The notes beneath the pieces are model-generated. The model did not search any database. It worked only from the letters and a program-made list of their open reading frames with translations, and was not told the origin of the DNA. A program made the translations under genes and the position numbers. A stretch of DNA of 64,000 nucleotides from Microbulbifer hydrolyticus. Lineage in GTDB: Bacteria; Pseudomonadota; Gammaproteobacteria; Pseudomonadales; Cellvibrionaceae. This document shows positions 27,670 to 36,246 of the stretch, piece after piece. The stretch covers positions 1,206,001 to 1,270,000 of the forward strand of contig NZ_CP047491.1 in assembly GCF_009931115.1 (NCBI RefSeq). Direction: 5' to 3'. Every line of letters starts with the position of its first letter. Position 1 is the first letter of the stretch.

Positions 27670-28935
27670 ATGGCCGGACCCCAGGCTCCAGTGAGCAATA
27701 TTCCAATCAATTCTTCCTCCAGCGAGGCAACCGGAAATTTCCGCTTCGCGCTCACAGCACTTACGGTGCTGTTTTTTATGTGGGGCTTCCTGACCTGCCT
27801 CAACGATATCCTCATTCCGCATTTGAAAGCGGTGTTCAACCTCAGCTATACCCAGGCGATGCTGATCCAGTTCTGTTTCTTCGGTGCTTATGCCACCGTG
27901 TCATTGCCGGCAGGTGCACTGGTGAAGCGCATCGGCTACCAGAGCGGCATTGTGGGTGGGCTGAGTGTCGCCGCAGTGGGGTGTTTGCTGTTTTATCCCG
28001 CCGCGGAGAGTCATTCCTATCCGGTGTTCCTTGGGGCGCTGTTCGTGCTCGCTTCCGGTATTACGCTGCTACAGGTATCTGCAAACCCGTACGTCACCGC
28101 ACTGGGTGACCCGGCAACAGCTTCCAGTCGACTGACCATGACCCAGGCATTCAATTCTCTGGGTACCACGGTTGCCCCGTTTTTTGGTGGCGTACTGATC
28201 CTGTCTGCCGCCACGGTCGGTGCCGAGGCCCTGAGTGCTGATGCGGAAGCCGATGCGGTGAAGCTTCCTTACCTGATGCTGGCAGGGATACTGGCAGCGC
28301 TGGCCGTGATCTTCAGCAAGCTGAAGCTGCCTAAGATTGAAATGCACGAAGACAAGACGGTGGCCGAGGAGGGCAATTCCGTGTGGTCCCACCGGCACCT
28401 GGTGCTGGGCGCTGTCGGTATCTTCGTATATGTGGGCGCAGAAGTGTCCATCGGCAGCTTTCTGGTGAACTTCCTTGGCCTCGACAGCGTGGCGGCGATG
28501 GAAGAGGCCAAAGCGGCCCATTACATTGCCTACTACTGGGGCGGTGCCATGATCGGCCGGTTTATTGGTGCGGTGGTCATGCGCAGTGTGTCGCCCGGCC
28601 TGGTACTGGCCTTCAATGCCGCTGCGGCTATCCTGCTGGTGTTTGCCGCCATTCTGGGCGCGGGTGCCGTGGCCATGTGGGCCATCCTGCTGGTTGGCCT
28701 GTTCAACTCCATCATGTTCCCGACCATCTTCAGCCTGGCGCTACAGGGCCTGGGCAGGCAGGCGGGACAGGCATCCGGGGTACTCTGCCTGGCGATTGTC
28801 GGCGGCGCGATCGTACCTCTGATCCAGGGTGTGGTGGCGGATACCGCCGGCCTGCAGCTGTCCTTCCTGGTACCGGTCGTATGCTACGTATACATCGCCT
28901 ACTACGGCCTGAAAGGCTCGAAAGTGACCGGCTGA
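27670..28935 (+). CDS. FucP/GluP-type sugar:proton symporter (MFS)
   Basis: Inner-membrane major facilitator of the fucose/glucose/galactose permease group (FucP, GluP). The 421 residues give about 12 transmembrane helices after a short polar N-terminus. Recognisable blocks are [19 protein letters not shown] in the first helix, [18 protein letters not shown] after helix 2, [20 protein letters not shown], and [19 protein letters not shown] in the C-terminal half. ATG 27670 has AGAGGTG upstream. Lying just after the endoglucanase, it may import glucose released by cellulose breakdown; this is inferred from context. It ends at a strong terminator. The sugar specificity cannot be told from the sequence. 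Confidence 0.9.
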   Translation: MAGPQAPVSNIPINSSSSEATGNFRFALTALTVLFFMWGFLTCLNDILIPHLKAVFNLSYTQAMLIQFCFFGAYATVSLPAGALVKRIGYQSGIVGGLSVAAVGCLLFYPAAESHSYPVFLGALFVLASGITLLQVSANPYVTALGDPATASSRLTMTQAFNSLGTTVAPFFGGVLILSAATVGAEALSADAEADAVKLPYLMLAGILAALAVIFSKLKLPKIEMHEDKTVAEEGNSVWSHRHLVLGAVGIFVYVGAEVSIGSFLVNFLGLDSVAAMEEAKAAHYIAYYWGGAMIGRFIGAVVMRSVSPGLVLAFNAAAAILLVFAAILGAGAVAMWAILLVGLFNSIMFPTIFSLALQGLGRQAGQASGVLCLAIVGGAIVPLIQGVVADTAGLQLSFLVPVVCYVYIAYYGLKGSKVTG

Positions 28936-28953
28936 TCCCGGTTTCAGCGACAT

Positions 28954-28992
28954 AAAAAAGGGAGGGAAGCGCAGGCTTCTCTCCCTTTTTTT
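28954..28992 (+). terminator. Strong bidirectional intrinsic terminator
   Basis: The stem pairs 28954-28970 with 28975-28991 (17 bp, one G-U) around the loop GCAG, with A6 on the left and a T7 run at 28986-28992. It can serve the sugar transporter on + and the DUF1540 gene on -. Confidence 0.9.
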
Positions 28993-29065
28993 GTGGGCAG
29001 CTTCTATTGGCAGGCTGTTCCGGCTGACGGTTCCGTCTGACGCGCCTTTAATCCGTGTATAACGG

Positions 29066-29356
29066 TCAGTGTGCGTAGGTCAGGCAGTTGACCGAGTCGC
29101 CACTGTAGCCCAGCTCGATCTGATCGGCGCAGCACTCAAAGTCCACGTTGTGGTTACAACCGGTGACCTTGCAGGCGCCCACACCGGCAACGCGTTCGCG
29201 CTTGGTGTGCTGGTGGTTACTGAAAAAGGTATCGCAGTCCGGGTGATTGCCGTCGCCGATGGTAATGGCACGGGCATGGCAGGCAGAATCCGTGTTGTAG
29301 GCGCATTCGCTGGCGGCACAGCTGCTCACTTCGGGCATATCGGTAGCAATGATCAT
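29066..29356 (-). CDS. Cys-rich protein with two DUF1540 repeats
   Basis: A 96-residue cytoplasmic protein made of two tandem DUF1540 (PF07561) units, about residues 13-45 and 61-94. Each has the pattern C-x4-C-x5-8-C-x-A-x-x-I-x-I/L-G-x-C: compare CAASECAYNTDSACHARAI with CKVTGCNHNVDFECCADQI. The conserved cysteines and the added histidines suggest metal binding, but no function is established for the family. ATG 29356 with AAAGAG upstream. It is divergent from the hybrid kinase gene and has the bidirectional terminator 75 bp beyond its stop. Confidence 0.85.
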   Translation of the reverse strand: MIIATDMPEVSSCAASECAYNTDSACHARAITIGDGNHPDCDTFFSNHQHTKRERVAGVGACKVTGCNHNVDFECCADQIELGYSGDSVNCLTYAH

Positions 29357-29578
29357 GGCGCAATTCTCTTTGGATTATCGTCGAAGGACCAAACTCCCGT
29401 TTTGAGCCTAGCCCAGCGTCATCGCCTGTCAATTCGCTGGCACCAAATTAAACGAAATCCGGGCGGTATGGATTCTTGCGGCTTGCAAAGGGTTTTCGAC
29501 CTTCCGCTAATTGCCCTCGGCTTCACGCTTCAGGTATACAGGGTAGGGAATCCATTCGATAGCTGTTGCGAGTAGACC

Positions 29579-32500
29579 ATGATCGGCAAGCCGCTGCTTT
29601 TACTCTTTGCGCTGTTATATGTGGCGCTGCTGTTTGTCGTTGCGTGGCGAGCAGATCACCACCGGCATTGGATGCAGCGCTTCCGGCCGATTATTTACGG
29701 TTTGACTCTGGCCGTGTACTGCAGCTCGTGGACCTTCTTCGGTGCGGTCGGGCAGTCGGTCAGTGCTACCTGGAGTTATCTGCCGATTTACCTGGGGCCC
29801 ATACTTCTTTTCCTGTTTGCCGGAGGCTTCCTGCGCAAGCTGATGCTGGTCGGCGAGCGCCAGAAGATCACATCGATTGCCGATTTTATCGGCTCCCGCT
29901 ATGGAAAAAGTCGCGGCCTGTCCGCACTGGTGACGCTGCTGGCCATTGTCGGCAGCCTGCCTTATATCGCCTTGCAGCTGCGTGCGGTGACCATGGGGTG
30001 GGAGTCTACTGGCGGCAATGCCGAAAGTGGCAACGTCGCCAACCTGGATACCGCACTGGCTACGGCATTGATGATGGGGTTGTTCGCCATTCTGTTTGGT
30101 ACTCGTCATCTGGAGGGGCGCGAACGCAACCTGGGGGTAGTGGCGGCCATTGGGCTGGAGTCACTGGTAAAACTGTTTGCGTTTGCCGCGGTCGCGGTGC
30201 TGGCATTGTGGTTGCTGGTTACCGGTGCCGCAGGAATGAATGCGCAATCCGCGGATTGGCAGCCGTACCTGGACTGGCAGATGCCGGATATCAATTTTGT
30301 CACCCAGACAGTACTCGCGATGATGGCGGTTATCTGTCTGCCGCGTCAATTTCACATGGCGGTGGTCGAGTATCGCTGCCCCGATGACCTGAATACCGCT
30401 CGCTGGCTGTTGCCGGCCTACCTGATCCTTTTCTCGGTACTGATTTTACCCATCGCCATTGCCGGGCAACCGCTGGTTGCGATGGGGCTGAGTGAGCCGG
30501 ATACACTGGTGCTCACTCTGCCCCTGAGTAATAACCAGGGCGCGCTTGCCACGCTCGCTTATATAGGCGGTTTCTCTGCCGCCACCGGAATGGTGATTGT
30601 GGCGGCGTTGACGCTGGCAGTGATGGTTTCAAATGAGCTGGTGGCGCCGGTGTGGCTGTACCTGACCCGCTACACCCGGCTGACTGCGGTTTCCCTTGGC
30701 AATCACCTGCGCTTGATCCGCCGCATCAGTATCCTGCTGCTCATGCTGATGAGCTGGGGCGTCAATCGGGCCATTTCCGGTATGGACGCGCTGGCTTCCA
30801 TTGGCCTGCTTTCCTTTGCTGCGGCCGCACAATTCGCGCCGGCTCTACTCGCTGCACTCTACTGGCCGCGGGCGCACCGGCGCGGGGTCTGGGCCGGGTT
30901 GATCGTTGGCTACGGGCTCTGGGCATACTGCCTCGTTTTGCCTGCAATATACCCCGATGCAGGGCTATTGGTGCGCGGGCCTTTTGGGATTGAAGCGTTG
31001 CGGCCACAGTCGCTGTTCGGTATTTCCGGGCTGGATCCTCTGAGCCACGGGGTGTTCTGGAGTTTGCTCGGTAATGTACTGCTGCTGGTGGGGGTTTCCC
31101 TGATGAATCGGCAGAATGACGGGGATGTGCGCCAGGCCGCTGTTTTTGTGACACCGAGCGATCCGGGCGAGCTGGCGCCAGACCTGGTGCCCACGGATAT
31201 CCATATGGGGCAGGTCCGCAGTCTGTTGCAACCATTTGTGGGCCGTGAGCGGCTGGAAGAAATCTGGAACGATTTTGAACAGCGCAGTCAGCAGCGTTTG
31301 CTGCCGGACGATGCTGCCCCGCGGTTTGTGATCAGCGAGGCGGAACATACGCTCTCCGGTATTGTTGGCTCCGCCGCTGCCCACCAGCTAACGGGTTTGC
31401 TGCACAGTAACCGCCCACTCAAGCTGGAGGATATCGCGCGGCTGGTGGATAGCACCTCCGAGCGCCTGCGTTTCAGTCAGGAGCTGCTGCAGACCACGGT
31501 GGAAACCATCAGCCAGGGGATCAGTGTGGTAGATGCGGATCTGCGCCTGGTAGCCTGGAATCGCCAGTATCTGGAGCTGTTCGATTACCCCGAGCGGCTG
31601 CTCTATATCGGTTGCCCGGTGTCTTCATTGTACCGCCATAACGCGGAGCGCGGCCTGTACGGTCCCAGTGACGATCCGAACATTTTGGAAGGGCATGTAC
31701 AGCGACGGCTGGACCTGCTGCGGCACGGCAGTGCGCATCGCTTTGAACGTCGCCTGCCCAGTGGCACGATTGTGGAGGTGCGCGGAACGCCCATGCCCGG
31801 TGGTGGCTTTGTTACCACCTTTACCGATATCAGTGAGTACCGCGCTGCGGTCGACGCGTTGGAAGAAACCCGTCGCAGCCTAGAGGACCGGGTGCAGCAG
31901 CGTACCTCGGAACTGTCCGAGAGTAATCGCGCGTTGCAGCAAGAGAACCGCCGCCGTGCGGAGGCGGAAATGCAGATACGCGAACTGCACCGCGCAAAAA
32001 CGCGTTTCCTCGCCCACACCAGCCATGACCTGCTGCAGCCGATTAATGCCGCGCGGCTGTTTATCGCCTCGCTGCAACAGAAAGCTGCCACTGGCAGTTG
32101 GCGGGAAATGGGCGATGATATTCATTACATCGACAGCGCGCTGACCTCGGCGGAACAGTTGATCGGCGCGCTGCGGGAAATCAGCCGGCTGGACTCCGGC
32201 AACCTGACGCCGAAGCGCGAGCATTTCCGTCTGCGTCAGTTGCTCGACGGGCTCAACGCGGAGTTTTCTGCACTGGCCAGCGAGCGCGGTCTCACACTTG
32301 ACTATGTGCCGACGGACGCGTGGGTCTTCAGTGACCGCCACCTGCTGCGTCGGATTCTGCAAAATTTTCTCAGCAACGCCATGCACTACACCGCACGGGG
32401 CCGCGTGCTGCTGGGAGTACGCCGGCGCACAGAAAAGGACGCGCACGGCGAGCCGCAATCACTGCTGGAAATTCAGGTGTGGGACACCGGCCCGGGCATC

Positions 32501-33124
32501 GCGAACGATGCCCGCGAGCAGGTGTTCGATGAATTTGTGCGCCTCGGTGGCAGCGAGCGCGGTTCGGACAAAGGCCTCGGCCTTGGCCTCGCCATTGCCC
32601 GCCGCAGTGCCGACCTGCTGGGGCATGCGCTGGGATTGGCGTCGGTGCCGGGACGTGGCTCCATGTTCAGTATCCGGGTACCAGTGGGTGTATCGCGAGT
32701 GGAGCCTGCGGTGGCGGCACCGGCAGAGCAGGGGGTGACAACACTGTCTGCCGCCCGGGTGCTGTGCATTGATAACGAGCAACAGATCCTGCGCGGAATG
32801 GAGAGTCTGTTGAAGGGCTGGGGCTGCCAGGTGGTGACGGCGGCTTCTCTCGAGGAAGCACTGGAAACCTGGCCGCATCGCTCGCCGCCTGCGGTGGTGA
32901 TTGTCGACTATCACCTCGACCGCGATGCCAATGGCCTGGATGCACTGGATACCCTGTGTGGTCACTGGCAGGTCGATTTGCCCGCGATCCTGGTGAGTGC
33001 GGACACGTCGGAAGCGGTGCGCAACAGTGCCTCGGAGCGAGGATGCTTCTATTTGCCCAAGCCGGTGAAGCCGGCGCTGTTGCGGAATGTGATGCGGCGT
33101 CTGGTGCGGACTGTACCGGCTTGA
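29579..33124 (+). CDS. crbS: Hybrid histidine kinase with sodium:solute symporter sensor (CrbS/MxtR type)
   Basis: Inner-membrane sensor kinase of 1181 residues. In order: an SSS/SLC5-like transporter domain with about 12-13 helices (1-500), a linker (about 500-630), a PAS domain (about 637-755; GISVVDADLRLVAWNRQYLEL), a coiled coil (about 765-810), a HisKA domain with phosphorylated H816 in AHTSHDLLQP, an HATPase domain (N box near 922, G boxes WDTGPGI near 967 and GLGLGLAIA near 1000), and a C-terminal receiver with D1110. The architecture is that of Vibrio CrbS and Pseudomonas MxtR, which with CrbR/ErdR switch on acetyl-CoA synthetase. Here the regulator gene, acs and an acetate-type symporter follow directly, which supports that role. 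It stops one base short of the convergent regulator gene's stop. The start ATG 29579 has only a weak ribosome site. Confidence 0.9.
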   Translation: MIGKPLLLLFALLYVALLFVVAWRADHHRHWMQRFRPIIYGLTLAVYCSSWTFFGAVGQSVSATWSYLPIYLGPILLFLFAGGFLRKLMLVGERQKITSIADFIGSRYGKSRGLSALVTLLAIVGSLPYIALQLRAVTMGWESTGGNAESGNVANLDTALATALMMGLFAILFGTRHLEGRERNLGVVAAIGLESLVKLFAFAAVAVLALWLLVTGAAGMNAQSADWQPYLDWQMPDINFVTQTVLAMMAVICLPRQFHMAVVEYRCPDDLNTARWLLPAYLILFSVLILPIAIAGQPLVAMGLSEPDTLVLTLPLSNNQGALATLAYIGGFSAATGMVIVAALTLAVMVSNELVAPVWLYLTRYTRLTAVSLGNHLRLIRRISILLLMLMSWGVNRAISGMDALASIGLLSFAAAAQFAPALLAALYWPRAHRRGVWAGLIVGYGLWAYCLVLPAIYPDAGLLVRGPFGIEALRPQSLFGISGLDPLSHGVFWSLLGNVLLLVGVSLMNRQNDGDVRQAAVFVTPSDPGELAPDLVPTDIHMGQVRSLLQPFVGRERLEEIWNDFEQRSQQRLLPDDAAPRFVISEAEHTLSGIVGSAAAHQLTGLLHSNRPLKLEDIARLVDSTSERLRFSQELLQTTVETISQGISVVDADLRLVAWNRQYLELFDYPERLLYIGCPVSSLYRHNAERGLYGPSDDPNILEGHVQRRLDLLRHGSAHRFERRLPSGTIVEVRGTPMPGGGFVTTFTDISEYRAAVDALEETRRSLEDRVQQRTSELSESNRALQQENRRRAEAEMQIRELHRAKTRFLAHTSHDLLQPINAARLFIASLQQKAATGSWREMGDDIHYIDSALTSAEQLIGALREISRLDSGNLTPKREHFRLRQLLDGLNAEFSALASERGLTLDYVPTDAWVFSDRHLLRRILQNFLSNAMHYTARGRVLLGVRRRTEKDAHGEPQSLLEIQVWDTGPGIANDAREQVFDEFVRLGGSERGSDKGLGLGLAIARRSADLLGHALGLASVPGRGSMFSIRVPVGVSRVEPAVAAPAEQGVTTLSAARVLCIDNEQQILRGMESLLKGWGCQVVTAASLEEALETWPHRSPPAVVIVDYHLDRDANGLDALDTLCGHWQVDLPAILVSADTSEAVRNSASERGCFYLPKPVKPALLRNVMRRLVRTVPA

Positions 33125-33125
33125 G

Positions 33126-33842
33126 TCAGTTCACCTCATGACTTTTCGCTTCGGGTTTTTGCGGTGCCACAAACTGGCCCGGTGGTTCCACATCCAGGCT
33201 GCTCAACGCCAGCACTGCCTGGGTACGCGAATTCACGTCCAACTTGCGGAACAGTGCAGTAAGGTGGGCTTTGACCGTGGCCTCCGTCACCTGCATTTCA
33301 TAGGCGATCTGTTTGTTCAGCAATCCCTCCGCCAGCATGGTCGCCACGCGAAATTGCTGCGGCGTGAGGGTGGCAATCACATCCACCACTTCATTGCTGT
33401 CCTCGCGGGCCTGCGCGCCGGCGCTATAGCGTTCACGCACTAGTGGTGGCAGCCAGATTTCGCCATCGATAGCCTGGTTGAGCGCATCGGATATCTGGTC
33501 AACCGGGGCGGACTTGGGAAGAAACCCGCAGGCGCCAAAGTCGATCGCACGGCACATGATTTCCGGTTTCTCGTTGGCGGACACCACCATCACCGGCAGT
33601 TGTGGGTACTGGCCATTGAGAAAAATGAGGCCACTGAAGCCGTGAGCGCCGGGCATGTGCAGGTCCAGCAGAAGCAAGTCGCAATCCGGGTGCTCTGCCA
33701 CGCATTGCTGCAGGCTCTGCATATCGCAGGCCTCAATCACTTCCGCACCGGGGAAAGTCTGCTTGATCGACTGGCACAGGGCGCCGCGAAACAGCGGATG
33801 GTCGTCCGCGACGATAAACTGCCGGGCATTATGAGAGTGCAT
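33126..33842 (-). CDS. crbR: LuxR/NarL-type response regulator (CrbR/ErdR type)
   Basis: DNA-binding response regulator of 238 residues. The receiver domain has D13/D14 acidic pocket residues, the phosphoacceptor D60 in LLLLDLHMPG and K110 in FLPKSAP. The LuxR-type helix-turn-helix is at about 159-213 (LTPQQFRVATMLAEGLLNKQIA, quoted in part; TVKAHLTALFRKL is the recognition region). The C-terminal 20 residues are polar and variable. The best-known relatives, Vibrio CrbR and Pseudomonas ErdR, activate acs during the acetate switch. It is tail to tail with the kinase with a single base between stops, and upstream of acs on the same strand's order (acs 34026-35987). Start ATG 33842. Confidence 0.9.
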   Translation of the reverse strand: MHSHNARQFIVADDHPLFRGALCQSIKQTFPGAEVIEACDMQSLQQCVAEHPDCDLLLLDLHMPGAHGFSGLIFLNGQYPQLPVMVVSANEKPEIMCRAIDFGACGFLPKSAPVDQISDALNQAIDGEIWLPPLVRERYSAGAQAREDSNEVVDVIATLTPQQFRVATMLAEGLLNKQIAYEMQVTEATVKAHLTALFRKLDVNSRTQAVLALSSLDVEPPGQFVAPQKPEAKSHEVN

Positions 33843-33974
33843 CGCTATTCATCCCCTGCATTCTGACCTGATTACCCACTGTACGAATATTGTGACGGTG
33901 GCGCCAGCAGGTGCAACATTTTCTAATTATCGTTCGTTGTTCGCGCAAGCCGGGATGCTTCGCCTGCGCGTTGC

Positions 33975-33999
33975 CGCGGCCCGAAATTGCTGGGCCGCG
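33975..33999 (-). terminator. Hairpin after acs (terminator candidate)
   Basis: A perfect 8-bp stem, CGCGGCCC (33975-33982) with GGGCCGCG (33992-33999), has a nine-base loop. It lies 27 bp beyond the acs stop. No T tract follows on the minus strand. Confidence 0.45.
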
Positions 34000-34025
34000 A
34001 GCTTCTGGTCATGCGGCTGGGAACA

Positions 34026-35987
34026 TCACGCGCCTTCCGAGAGGGCAGCGCGATTGGCGACCAGATTGTCGACTACCGACGGATCCGCCAGGGTGGAGGT
34101 ATCCCCCAGCTGGTCGCATTCGTCCGCGGCCACTTTACGAAGAATGCGCCGCATAATCTTGCCGGAACGGGTTTTCGGCAGCCCCGGTGCCCACTGGATT
34201 ATATCCGGCGTGGCGATAGGGCCGATTTCTCTGCGCAGCCAGTTGCGCAGGGCGTTGCGCATCTGCTCCGTCGGTTTCACGCCGCTGTTCAGGGTAACGT
34301 AGACGTAGATGCCCTGGCCTTTTATGTCATGTGGGAAACCAACCACCGCCGCTTCTGCTACCGCCTGGTGGGCCACCAGTGCGCTTTCCAGCTCGGCGGT
34401 TCCCATGCGGTGGCCGGAAACATTGAGTACATCGTCGACGCGCCCGGTGATCCAGTAATAGCCATCATCATCACGCCTTGCGCCGTCGCCGGTGAAATAC
34501 ATATTGTCGAACGTGCTGAAGTAGGTATCGATAAAGCGCTGGTGATCGCCGAAAACGGTGCGCATCTGCCCGGGCCAGCTACCCAGAAGTACCAGATTAC
34601 CCTCGGCGGCCCCCTCCAGAATATTGCCTTCGCCGTCGACAAGCGCCGGCTGTACCCCGAAGAACGGGCGAGTGGCGGAGCCGGGCTTGAGTGCAGTGGC
34701 GCCGGGCAGGGGCGTGAGCATCGCGCCCCCCGTTTCAGTCTGCCACCAGGTGTCCACGATCGGGCACTGGCCGCGGCCGAAGGTGCGGTGGTACCACTTC
34801 CACGCTTCGGGATTGATTGGCTCTCCCACAGTGCCCAACAGCCGAAGGCTTTCCAGGCTGGCTCCAGCTACCGGTTTGTCGCCCTCCGCCATCAGCGCGC
34901 GGATTGCGGTAGGAGCGATGTAGAGAATATTGATCTGGTGGTCGTCGATAATCTGAGACACCCGGGTGGCATCCGGGTAGTTGGGCACGCCTTCGTACAT
35001 CACAGTGGTGGCACCATTGGCCAGTGGACCGTAGATGATGTAGCTGTGCCCGGTGATCCAGCCGATATCGGCAGCGCACCAGTAGCGCTCGCCACGGCGG
35101 TAATCGAATACGTATTCGTGGGTGATGGATGCGTAGGTGATGTAGCCGCCGCTGGTGTGCAGCACACCTTTCGGCTTACCGGTGGAGCCAGAGGTGTAGA
35201 GTATAAACAGCGGGTCCTCCGCATCCATCACTTCCGCCGGGCAGTCGTCGCTTTGCGCTGCGATCAGTTCGGCGTAGTCACGATCTACTGCCGGATTCCA
35301 GTCGTTCACACCGCCGGTGTAATTGACCACCACCACGTTTTCCACGGTGGTTTCCGCGCACAGGGCTACGGCCCGGTCCACATTCTGCTTCAGCGGTACC
35401 GAGCGTCCGCCGCGGCGGCCGGCGTTGGCGGTGATCAGCGTGCGGGACTTGCCGTCGTCCATGCGTCCGGCGAGGGCCTCCGGCGAGAAGCCGGCGAACA
35501 CAACCGAGTGAACCGCGCCGATACGTGCGCAGGCCAGCATCGCCACGGCGGCTTCCGGAATCATTGGCATGTAGATGGTCACCACATCGCCTTTCTGTAC
35601 GCCGAGGCTTTTTAGGCCATTGGCAAAGCGGCATACCTCGCGGTGCAGTTCGAGGTAGCTGATCTCGCGGGAAGTGCCGGGTTCATCGCCCACCCACAGG
35701 ATAGCGGTGGTATCGCCGTGTTCGACCAGGTGTCGGTCGAGACAGTTGGCGGCCACGTTCAGCTTGCCGTCGGCGAACCAGCGAATGTGCAGATCGTCTT
35801 TGGCGAAGGACACATCTTTTACCTGGTTGAACGGTTCGATCCAGTCGATGCGCTGCGCCTGCTCGCGCCAGAAGCCTTCGTTGTCCTCAACGGAGCGATT
35901 GTAGAACTCGAAATAGCGCGCCTCGTCCATCAGGGTATTGGCGGCGTAGGCGGTGGGTACGGGGTAGGTTTCAGTTTGACTGGTCAC
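34026..35987 (-). CDS. acs: Acetyl-CoA synthetase
   Basis: AMP-forming ligase converting acetate, ATP and CoA to acetyl-CoA, the high-affinity acetate-scavenging route. The 653-residue length equals that of E. coli Acs. The ANL-family motif [15 protein letters not shown] is present, as are WWQTETGG and [20 protein letters not shown] (quoted in part as [12 protein letters not shown]). The catalytic lysine, which is the regulatory acetylation site in Salmonella, is K610 in TRSGKIMRR. The start is GTG 35987 with AGAGGG upstream; no closer ATG fits. It is divergent from the porin gene, with a dyad in the shared region, and probably under CrbSR-type control. Confidence 0.97.
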   Translation of the reverse strand: MTSQTETYPVPTAYAANTLMDEARYFEFYNRSVEDNEGFWREQAQRIDWIEPFNQVKDVSFAKDDLHIRWFADGKLNVAANCLDRHLVEHGDTTAILWVGDEPGTSREISYLELHREVCRFANGLKSLGVQKGDVVTIYMPMIPEAAVAMLACARIGAVHSVVFAGFSPEALAGRMDDGKSRTLITANAGRRGGRSVPLKQNVDRAVALCAETTVENVVVVNYTGGVNDWNPAVDRDYAELIAAQSDDCPAEVMDAEDPLFILYTSGSTGKPKGVLHTSGGYITYASITHEYVFDYRRGERYWCAADIGWITGHSYIIYGPLANGATTVMYEGVPNYPDATRVSQIIDDHQINILYIAPTAIRALMAEGDKPVAGASLESLRLLGTVGEPINPEAWKWYHRTFGRGQCPIVDTWWQTETGGAMLTPLPGATALKPGSATRPFFGVQPALVDGEGNILEGAAEGNLVLLGSWPGQMRTVFGDHQRFIDTYFSTFDNMYFTGDGARRDDDGYYWITGRVDDVLNVSGHRMGTAELESALVAHQAVAEAAVVGFPHDIKGQGIYVYVTLNSGVKPTEQMRNALRNWLRREIGPIATPDIIQWAPGLPKTRSGKIMRRILRKVAADECDQLGDTSTLADPSVVDNLVANRAALSEGA

Positions 35988-36072
35988 GGGCCGGCCCTCT
36001 TCATCGATGCTGTATTTATCAGTTTTCTGTTGGCTGAGGGCATTTTGTCACCGAGCCCGCAGGGGTACGTAT

Positions 36073-36084
36073 TAGACAAAAGTC
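36073..36084. promoter_or_regulatory. TAGACA / GAC-N4-GTC site upstream of acs
   Basis: TAGACA (36073-36078) overlaps the small dyad GACAAAAGTC (36075-36084). The TAGAC core recurs at 36126-36130 and 36155-36159, so this may be an extra half-site for the regulator acting on the dyad. This is inference only. Confidence 0.3.
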
Positions 36085-36130
36085 GAAAGGCGGTAGCAGC
36101 ACACGCCGGGTAATATTCCCAGGCATAGAC

Positions 36131-36163
36131 ATTGGTCTAAATTAGCCCCCGATTTAGACCAAT
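36131..36163. promoter_or_regulatory. Perfect 12-bp-arm dyad between acs and porin genes
   Basis: ATTGGTCTAAAT (36131-36142) and ATTTAGACCAAT (36152-36163) are exact reverse complements with a 9-bp spacer. It lies 144 bp from the acs start and 84 bp from the porin start. The 21-bp centre-to-centre spacing of the arms (two helical turns) suits a pair of protein half-sites, though a cruciform or RNA hairpin is possible. Confidence 0.65.
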
Positions 36164-36246
36164 GGTTAATACCCAGATTTTCCATGGCGTTGTTTGCTTG
36201 GGCCTGTGTTACCCAAAAATGGCAAACAACGGCAAGGACAATAGTT

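Noticed and set aside
33987..35615. 542-codon plus-strand frame opposite acs
   Set aside because: Acs is certain on the other strand; this frame has no family features or ribosome site and is an antisense shadow.
36184..36246. Earlier start for the porin
   Set aside because: It would put a second hydrophobic segment before the signal peptide; ATG 36247 has the ribosome site.
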